From: Candidatus Woesearchaeota archaeon
GTDB lineage: Archaea; Nanobdellota; Nanobdellia; Woesearchaeales; UBA12501
Reading direction: 5' to 3'
Assembly: GCA_014729495.1 (NCBI GenBank)
Contig: WJJV01000030.1
Location: 1-9,199, forward strand
Length of the DNA: 9,199 bases
Shown here: positions 5,723-9,199 of the stretch, in pieces
How the letters are laid out: each line of letters starts with the position of its first letter
How positions within the stretch are numbered: the first letter of the stretch is position 1
The notes under the pieces: model-generated
The model's input: only the letters and a program-made list of their open reading frames with translations
Told to the model about the DNA's origin: nothing
Database searches by the model: none
Program-made: the position numbers and the translations under genes

Positions 5723-7378
5723 ATGGGGATTAGGGATATAATGGCAAAAGAGGACAACATAACAATATCTCTGGATGCTGCAAAAAAGAACTGGCACTGG
5801 ATAGCTCTTGGACTTATACTTGCTTTTGGACTTTATCTGAGATCATATCATCTTGACTATCCTGTTGTAGGATATCATAACTGGAAGGAATCAAGATATC
5901 TTCAGGAATCAAGGAACTTTGCAGAGAACGGATTCTTTGAACATGGATTCTTTATTGCAGAGCATGATTATCCCACACTTAAGGAGGATTCCAGCGGAGC
6001 CCATGGAGGAGAATTCCCGAGCCTTCCTATACTCATAAGCATATTCTTCATGATATTTGGCGAGGGCATATTGCTTGCCAGGATAATCATCCTGCTGTTA
6101 GGGTTGGGCTGTATTGCAGCAATGTACCTTCTTGTCAGGGCATTGTTCGAAAGAGAGGATCTTGCTCTGGCGTCTGCTTTTGCTGTGGCTATGATGCCTC
6201 TTTTTGTATTCTTCACACATAATGTGCAGCAGGTAAACATCAGCCTGTTCTTGATGCTTATCGGAGCTTACTTCTATGTCAGATGGGTAAAGAAAGACTC
6301 AGGAAGAGACATGATACTGTCAGCTTTATTCATAATGCTGGCTGGGATAACAAAATATGACTTTTTGGTTATAGGAATCCCTATGCTTTTCATATTCCCG
6401 TGGAAGAGACTGATTAAACTCAAAAAGCTGAGCTCTTATGCTTATCCATACATCGCTTCTGCTGCAATCTTTCTGCTGATAATAGTCCAGTACATATACT
6501 TCAACATATACATACCCTCAAGGACATCTGCTAGTGCTGTATCATCAAAGCTGATTGATGTAAGTGTGATATTCACATCCCAATGGTGGACAGCCATGAG
6601 AGCATACACTGCTGACAATTATACAATCCTGGGATTTGTATTTGCCTTATTCGGCATAGGATTCTTCCTGCTTTTCTACAGGAAGACACTTGGATACAGG
6701 TTCATGGCTGGATATCTTGCAGGAGTCATCCTGTATTTCTTCATCATGGCAAGTAAGATGGGCGGGCATAGTTATCACCAGTTTGCCATAGCACCATTCT
6801 TTGCATTCATGATAGCTTACTGTTTTGTTGTTGTCGCCACCAATATATCCAAGATGATGAAGGCAAAACAGCTCAAGCCAGCTATTGTGATAGTTCTTTT
6901 CCTTATACTATATTTTCCTTCAACCCAGGCATGGGAAAGGCAGTTCAACACCCAGTTCTACGGCCTTGATGTCGCTGGCAAGTACATTAATGAGCACTCA
7001 GACCCTGATGAGAGGATAATTCACTCAGGACATCAGGATTATGGTTTGCTGTGGTATGCTGACAGGAAGTCAACCGGAGGGGGTGTGCCATCTCTTGAAG
7101 ATATCAGGATGGCAGAACAGGATCTCAATGTCAGATGGATATTTCTCTACCAGTGGGGTTTTAGTGTAATGCAGGATCAGGAGAGATGGGATTATATCAA
7201 GGAGCATTACTCCCTAAGGCAGATAGGCCTGCTTAACCAGAAGCCTCTCTATATGCTATTTGAGAAAGGAGGTTCATTCAATGAGTCCATGCTGCAGAAC
7301 ATCACAGGCAGGCCTGACCAGAAGGCATATGAGCTGACTAAAGGCGATGTTGTGATGCAGTGGATTGATTTTGATTAG
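5723..7378 (+). CDS. GT-C fold (family 39-like) membrane glycosyltransferase, second copy type
   Basis: A 551-residue protein with a short N-terminal cytoplasmic part, about ten or eleven hydrophobic segments between residues 25 and 400, and a soluble C-terminal domain of about 150 residues. This is the plan of family 39-like glycosyltransferases using lipid-linked sugars. The first loop after TM1 reads VVGYHNWKESRYLQESRNFA (48-67). E56 is the only clear acidic candidate there, and the usual paired-acid (DE or DD) motif is absent. HSGHQDYGLLWYADRKSTGG (434-453) is the most distinctive part of the C-terminal domain. It shares no obvious residue-level match with the GT-C protein at 2182-3756 outside the general layout. 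The start is either 5723 (leaderless) or M7 at 5741, which has AGGGAT at 5732-5737 a few bases upstream. Substrate is unknown. Confidence 0.82.
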   Translation: MGIRDIMAKEDNITISLDAAKKNWHWIALGLILAFGLYLRSYHLDYPVVGYHNWKESRYLQESRNFAENGFFEHGFFIAEHDYPTLKEDSSGAHGGEFPSLPILISIFFMIFGEGILLARIIILLLGLGCIAAMYLLVRALFEREDLALASAFAVAMMPLFVFFTHNVQQVNISLFLMLIGAYFYVRWVKKDSGRDMILSALFIMLAGITKYDFLVIGIPMLFIFPWKRLIKLKKLSSYAYPYIASAAIFLLIIVQYIYFNIYIPSRTSASAVSSKLIDVSVIFTSQWWTAMRAYTADNYTILGFVFALFGIGFFLLFYRKTLGYRFMAGYLAGVILYFFIMASKMGGHSYHQFAIAPFFAFMIAYCFVVVATNISKMMKAKQLKPAIVIVLFLILYFPSTQAWERQFNTQFYGLDVAGKYINEHSDPDERIIHSGHQDYGLLWYADRKSTGGGVPSLEDIRMAEQDLNVRWIFLYQWGFSVMQDQERWDYIKEHYSLRQIGLLNQKPLYMLFEKGGSFNESMLQNITGRPDQKAYELTKGDVVMQWIDFD

Positions 7379-7433
7379 ATGTATATATTCTCTTGGTTGA
7401 TTCTATCTAATTCAATGATTCAATTCTTTCTTA

Positions 7434-7450
7434 TACTTACAATGTAAGTA
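7434..7450. promoter_or_regulatory. Palindromic operator 1 (upstream of BRE/TATA)
   Basis: TACTTACA-A-TGTAAGTA is a perfect 17-bp palindrome with 8-bp arms and a single central base. It lies just upstream of the A-rich BRE region and TATA box of the HTH gene. A near-copy sits 42 bp downstream. Such a site suits a dimeric HTH regulator. Confidence 0.65.
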
Positions 7451-7462
7451 AAAACAAAAACT

Positions 7463-7470
7463 TTTTATAT
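7463..7470 (+). promoter_or_regulatory. TATA box (TTTTATAT) of the HTH gene, preceded by an A-rich BRE
   Basis: The sequence AAAACAAAAAC runs into TTTTTATAT, a good BRE plus TATA combination. The expected start is near 7492, giving a leader of about 45 nt before the ATG at 7538. The box lies between the two palindromes. Confidence 0.6.
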
Positions 7471-7475
7471 TATTT

Positions 7476-7492
7476 ATCTTACACTGTAAGTA
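7476..7492. promoter_or_regulatory. Palindromic operator 2 (between TATA box and start site)
   Basis: ATCTTACA-C-TGTAAGTA matches operator 1 at 14 of 17 positions. It keeps perfect 6-bp arms (CTTACA/TGTAAG), while the outer left two bases are swapped and the centre differs. It covers the segment between the TATA box and the predicted start, where a bound protein would block RNA polymerase. Confidence 0.6.
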
Positions 7493-7537
7493 CGAAGTGA
7501 TTTTTTTACCAAGGAATCACCTTTTTGGGCCTGCATA

Positions 7538-7843
7538 ATGCCTAACCACCCCCTAAAACCCCAACCATATTCTGATTCTGATAGGTCTGAATCCCCTGAC
7601 TCAGAGATGATAAGCATACCCATACCCTCAAGGATATTCAAGGACAGGGCTGTCAGCGTCCTTGAAGCCATTGTGGAGTACATGAAGGATGAACTTGATC
7701 TCACATTCCATGACATAGCAAAGCTCCTGAATCGTGATGACAGGACTGTGTGGACATGCTATTCAAGGACAAAGAAGAAGAGGCAGGAAAGCAGAAAGCA
7801 ACAGGAAAAAGAACCAGGAGGAAAGACAAAGAATGAACATTGA
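7538..7843 (+). CDS. Small helix-turn-helix protein, probable transcription regulator
   Basis: A 101-residue protein. Residues 1-23 are polar and rich in S, D, P and E. Residues 24-34 (MISIPIPSRIF) begin what looks like the conserved part. Residues 38-54 form a helix (AVSVLEAIVEYMKDELD), and 55-82 form a helix-turn-helix reminiscent of sigma-70 region 4: LTFHDIAKLLNRDDRTVWTC, then YSRTKKKR. The tail (83-101) is highly charged. I recall similar short HTH proteins in archaea but cannot name a characterised member. No ribosome binding site precedes 7538; M24 at 7607 is an alternative start that would drop the low-complexity extension. The palindrome pair at its promoter suggests autoregulation. 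It overlaps the next gene by 11 nt, so the two are probably co-translated. Confidence 0.75.
   Translation: MPNHPLKPQPYSDSDRSESPDSEMISIPIPSRIFKDRAVSVLEAIVEYMKDELDLTFHDIAKLLNRDDRTVWTCYSRTKKKRQESRKQQEKEPGGKTKNEH
7816..7821 (+). promoter_or_regulatory. Shine-Dalgarno site (AGGAGG) deciding the start of the coiled-coil gene
   Basis: AGGAGG lies 11 nt before the ATG at 7833 and inside the end of the HTH gene. It favours this internal ATG over the earlier in-frame ATGs at 7734 and 7737, which have no such site and would overlap the HTH reading frame by about 110 nt. Confidence 0.55.
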
Positions 7844-8375
7844 ACTCAAGCTGGATGATGCCAGGCAGAGGCTTGCAGAGATTGACAAGGCCATCAATTA
7901 CTATGAGGGCTATAAGGCCTGGCTTGCATCTGAGATTGAGAGGATAGAGGCCATGGCTGACCAGGGCCAGATAGGGCCTGATGAGTATGATGTTCTTATC
8001 AACAGCTGTACAGACAGCCTCAGCTCAGAAGAGCTTGGAAAGAGACTGAGCACTGCTCTGAAGCATTATTCAGATCTAAGAAAGCAGGCAGAGCAGGAGA
8101 TAAGGCTTTATGAGGGCATGATTCCCCTGCAAGAGCATGAGCCTAAAGAGTCACCACTTCCTTATATGCTGTTCATATCCTCACTTGTCTGCATCTCTCT
8201 TGGAATGCTTGCAGCACTCCAGCTCAAGAGCACTGGGTTCGCGATCTTCAACAGCACAACAGCTCCTTCAGAAGTGCTTGCAACATCAATAATAATGTCA
8301 GTATCAATCATACTGATGCCTATATTAGGCCTGGCGATATTCAGGATATGGGAAATCTTTAAAAACAAGCCATAA
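7833..8375 (+). CDS. Unknown coiled-coil protein with two C-terminal membrane helices
   Basis: A 180-residue protein I do not recognise. Residues 1-43 and about 64-95 are charged helical stretches with coiled-coil character (LDDARQRLAEIDKAINYYEG; LGKRLSTALKHYSDLRKQAE), separated by a G/P-containing turn near 45-52. A proline-rich hinge (100-110) leads to two hydrophobic segments, about 110-130 and 148-172, joined by a polar S/T-rich loop. It ends in a short basic tail. No signal peptide and no catalytic motif are evident. The layout suggests a membrane-anchored cytoplasmic coil that could bind a partner, possibly the upstream HTH protein. That is only suggested by the 11-nt gene overlap and shared promoter. 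The start at 7833 is chosen for its AGGAGG site and minimal overlap. valS begins 11 nt after its stop. Confidence 0.75.
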   Translation: MNIELKLDDARQRLAEIDKAINYYEGYKAWLASEIERIEAMADQGQIGPDEYDVLINSCTDSLSSEELGKRLSTALKHYSDLRKQAEQEIRLYEGMIPLQEHEPKESPLPYMLFISSLVCISLGMLAALQLKSTGFAIFNSTTAPSEVLATSIIMSVSIILMPILGLAIFRIWEIFKNKP

Positions 8376-8386
8376 CAGACCCAAGA

Positions 8387-9199
8387 ATGATGGAACTGCC
8401 AAAAAGATACGATCCTCTGGAAGAGGAGCCAAGGATCCAGGAATTCTGGGAAAAGGAGAAGGTCTACAAGTTTGACCCAAAGTCAGACAAGAAGATATTC
8501 TCAATTGATACACCTCCACCTACTGTATCAGGCAAGATGCACATAGGCCATGCATTCAGCTTCTCGCAGGCAGATTTTGTAGCTAGATACAAGAGGATGA
8601 GAGGATTCAATCTTTTTTACCCTTTCGGCACAGACGACAATGGGCTTGCTACAATAAGGCTTGTTGAGTCTGAGAAGAAAGTCAAAGGCACAATGATGTC
8701 CAGAGAGGAATTTATCAGGCTCACAATGGAGGTCCTTGATGAGGTGAGGCCAAAATACATCTCTGACTGGAAGAGGATAGGCACTTCTGCTGACTTTGAC
8801 ATCTATTACAGCACAATAAATGAGCATTGCAGGAAGATAAGCCAGAGATCATTCATTGACCAGTACAAGGATGGCAGGGTGTACAGGAAAGAAGCCCCTA
8901 CACTATGGTGTCCTGACTGCCAGACAGCAATAGCCCAGGTTGAGATGGAGGATGATGAGCAAGACTCTTTCTTCAATGACATAATATTCAGGATACAGGA
9001 AACAGGAAAAGATGGAAATAAAGAGGAAAAGGACCTTATCATAGCAACAACCAGGCCGGAATTATTGCCAGCGTGCGTGGCAATATTCGCGCATCCAGAT
9101 GATGAGAGATACAAGGACATGATTGGAAAGAAGGCAAAAGTTCCTTTATTCAACCATGAGGTTCCCATACTTGCTGATGAGAAAGCAGATCCTGAGAAA
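8387..9199 (+). CDS. valS: Valyl-tRNA synthetase, N-terminal part (cut by window edge)
   Basis: The first 271 codons of a class I aminoacyl-tRNA synthetase that charges tRNA-Val. The N-terminus reads MMELPKRYDPLEEEPRIQEF. The ATP-binding HIGH motif lies in PPPTVSGKMHIGHAF (45-59), in the valyl form of the pattern. FGTDDNG (80-86) lies in the catalytic core. WCPDCQTAIAQVEMED (182-197) is the zinc-binding-like CPxC segment, and IATTRPE (221-227) opens the editing domain that removes misactivated threonine. The KMSKS loop and anticodon domain would lie beyond the window. Two adjacent ATGs (8387 and 8390) are possible starts; neither has a clear ribosome binding site. It starts 11 nt after the coiled-coil membrane gene and shows no promoter of its own, so it is probably in the same transcript. 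Confidence 0.93.
   Translation, partial: MMELPKRYDPLEEEPRIQEFWEKEKVYKFDPKSDKKIFSIDTPPPTVSGKMHIGHAFSFSQADFVARYKRMRGFNLFYPFGTDDNGLATIRLVESEKKVKGTMMSREEFIRLTMEVLDEVRPKYISDWKRIGTSADFDIYYSTINEHCRKISQRSFIDQYKDGRVYRKEAPTLWCPDCQTAIAQVEMEDDEQDSFFNDIIFRIQETGKDGNKEEKDLIIATTRPELLPACVAIFAHPDDERYKDMIGKKAKVPLFNHEVPILADEKADPEK

Noticed and set aside
7379..7433. T-rich terminator after the second GT-C gene, and the repeat ATTCAAT-G-ATTCAAT (7410-7424)
   Set aside because: Only short, interrupted T runs and no stem are visible. The repeat is short, AT-rich and could be chance.
7513..7524. GGAATCACCTTT resembling the 3' end of 16S rRNA (GGATCACCTCC)
   Set aside because: The match is short and imperfect, with no further rRNA sequence nearby; coincidence is the simplest reading.
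6511..7634. A 14-base match (CATACCCTCAAGGA) at 6511 and 7621
   Set aside because: Both copies encode IPSR within unrelated proteins using common codons; no wider similarity surrounds them.
7734..7832. In-frame extension of the coiled-coil protein to an ATG at 7734
   Set aside because: It would overlap the HTH gene by 110 nt, has no ribosome binding site, and the extra residues are an arginine-rich frame-shifted copy of the HTH tail. AGGAGG at 7816 supports the ATG at 7833.
8528..9168. Minus-strand open frames opposite valS
   Set aside because: valS motifs are unambiguous on the plus strand; the opposite frames have no promoter, ribosome site or recognisable sequence.
1..9199. CRISPR arrays, tRNA or rRNA genes, insertion sequences
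   Set aside because: No spaced direct repeats, no cloverleaf or rRNA-like segments, no transposase-like proteins or terminal inverted repeats were seen.

Overview
The window looks archaeal, with a compact gene layout. The evidence is TATA-type promoters (TTTATATA, TTTATAAA, TTTTATAT) at the spacing expected for TBP/TFB, Shine-Dalgarno sequences of GAGGTGA type, probable leaderless starts, an archaeal-looking valyl-tRNA synthetase, and a small HTH gene paired with a coiled-coil membrane gene. Codon choice is rich in ATA, AGA and AGG and appears poor in CpG. A DPANN-type archaeon (for example Woesearchaeota-like) would fit, but this is inference from style and gene content, not a phylogenetic result.

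Region 1 (1-5647, minus strand) is a surface-glycan and lipid-linked sugar locus of six genes. In transcription order they are: a DPM1/ALG5-like family 2 glycosyltransferase; a small DUF2304-type membrane protein; a second family 2 glycosyltransferase joined to the previous gene by an ATGA overlap; a multi-spanning GT-C (family 39-like) glycosyltransferase with its own promoter; a CDP-alcohol phosphatidyltransferase overlapping it by 20 nt; and an apparent fusion of a Gfo/Idh/MocA sugar oxidoreductase with a CMP-sialic-acid-type cytidylyltransferase, cut by the window's left edge. A plausible model is that the family 2 enzymes charge a polyprenyl phosphate carrier with sugar on the cytoplasmic side, the DUF2304 protein assists at the membrane, and the GT-C enzymes use the lipid-linked sugars on the outer side. 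The fusion protein would make and activate a nonulosonic-acid-like sugar. No oligosaccharyltransferase or flippase is visible.

Region 2 (5648-7378) is a divergent promoter followed by a second GT-C glycosyltransferase on the plus strand. One AT-rich element can be read as a TATA box in both directions, so the two halves of the glycan locus may share a control point.

Region 3 (7379-9199, plus strand) is a different module. Two near-identical palindromes flank a TATA box, with centres 42 bp apart. They precede a 101-residue HTH protein, a 180-residue coiled-coil protein with two membrane helices, and the start of valS, all tightly packed. The palindromes look like an operator pair, probably for the HTH protein itself or a related regulator. 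This regulated HTH/membrane-coil/valS unit is the least explained part of the window.
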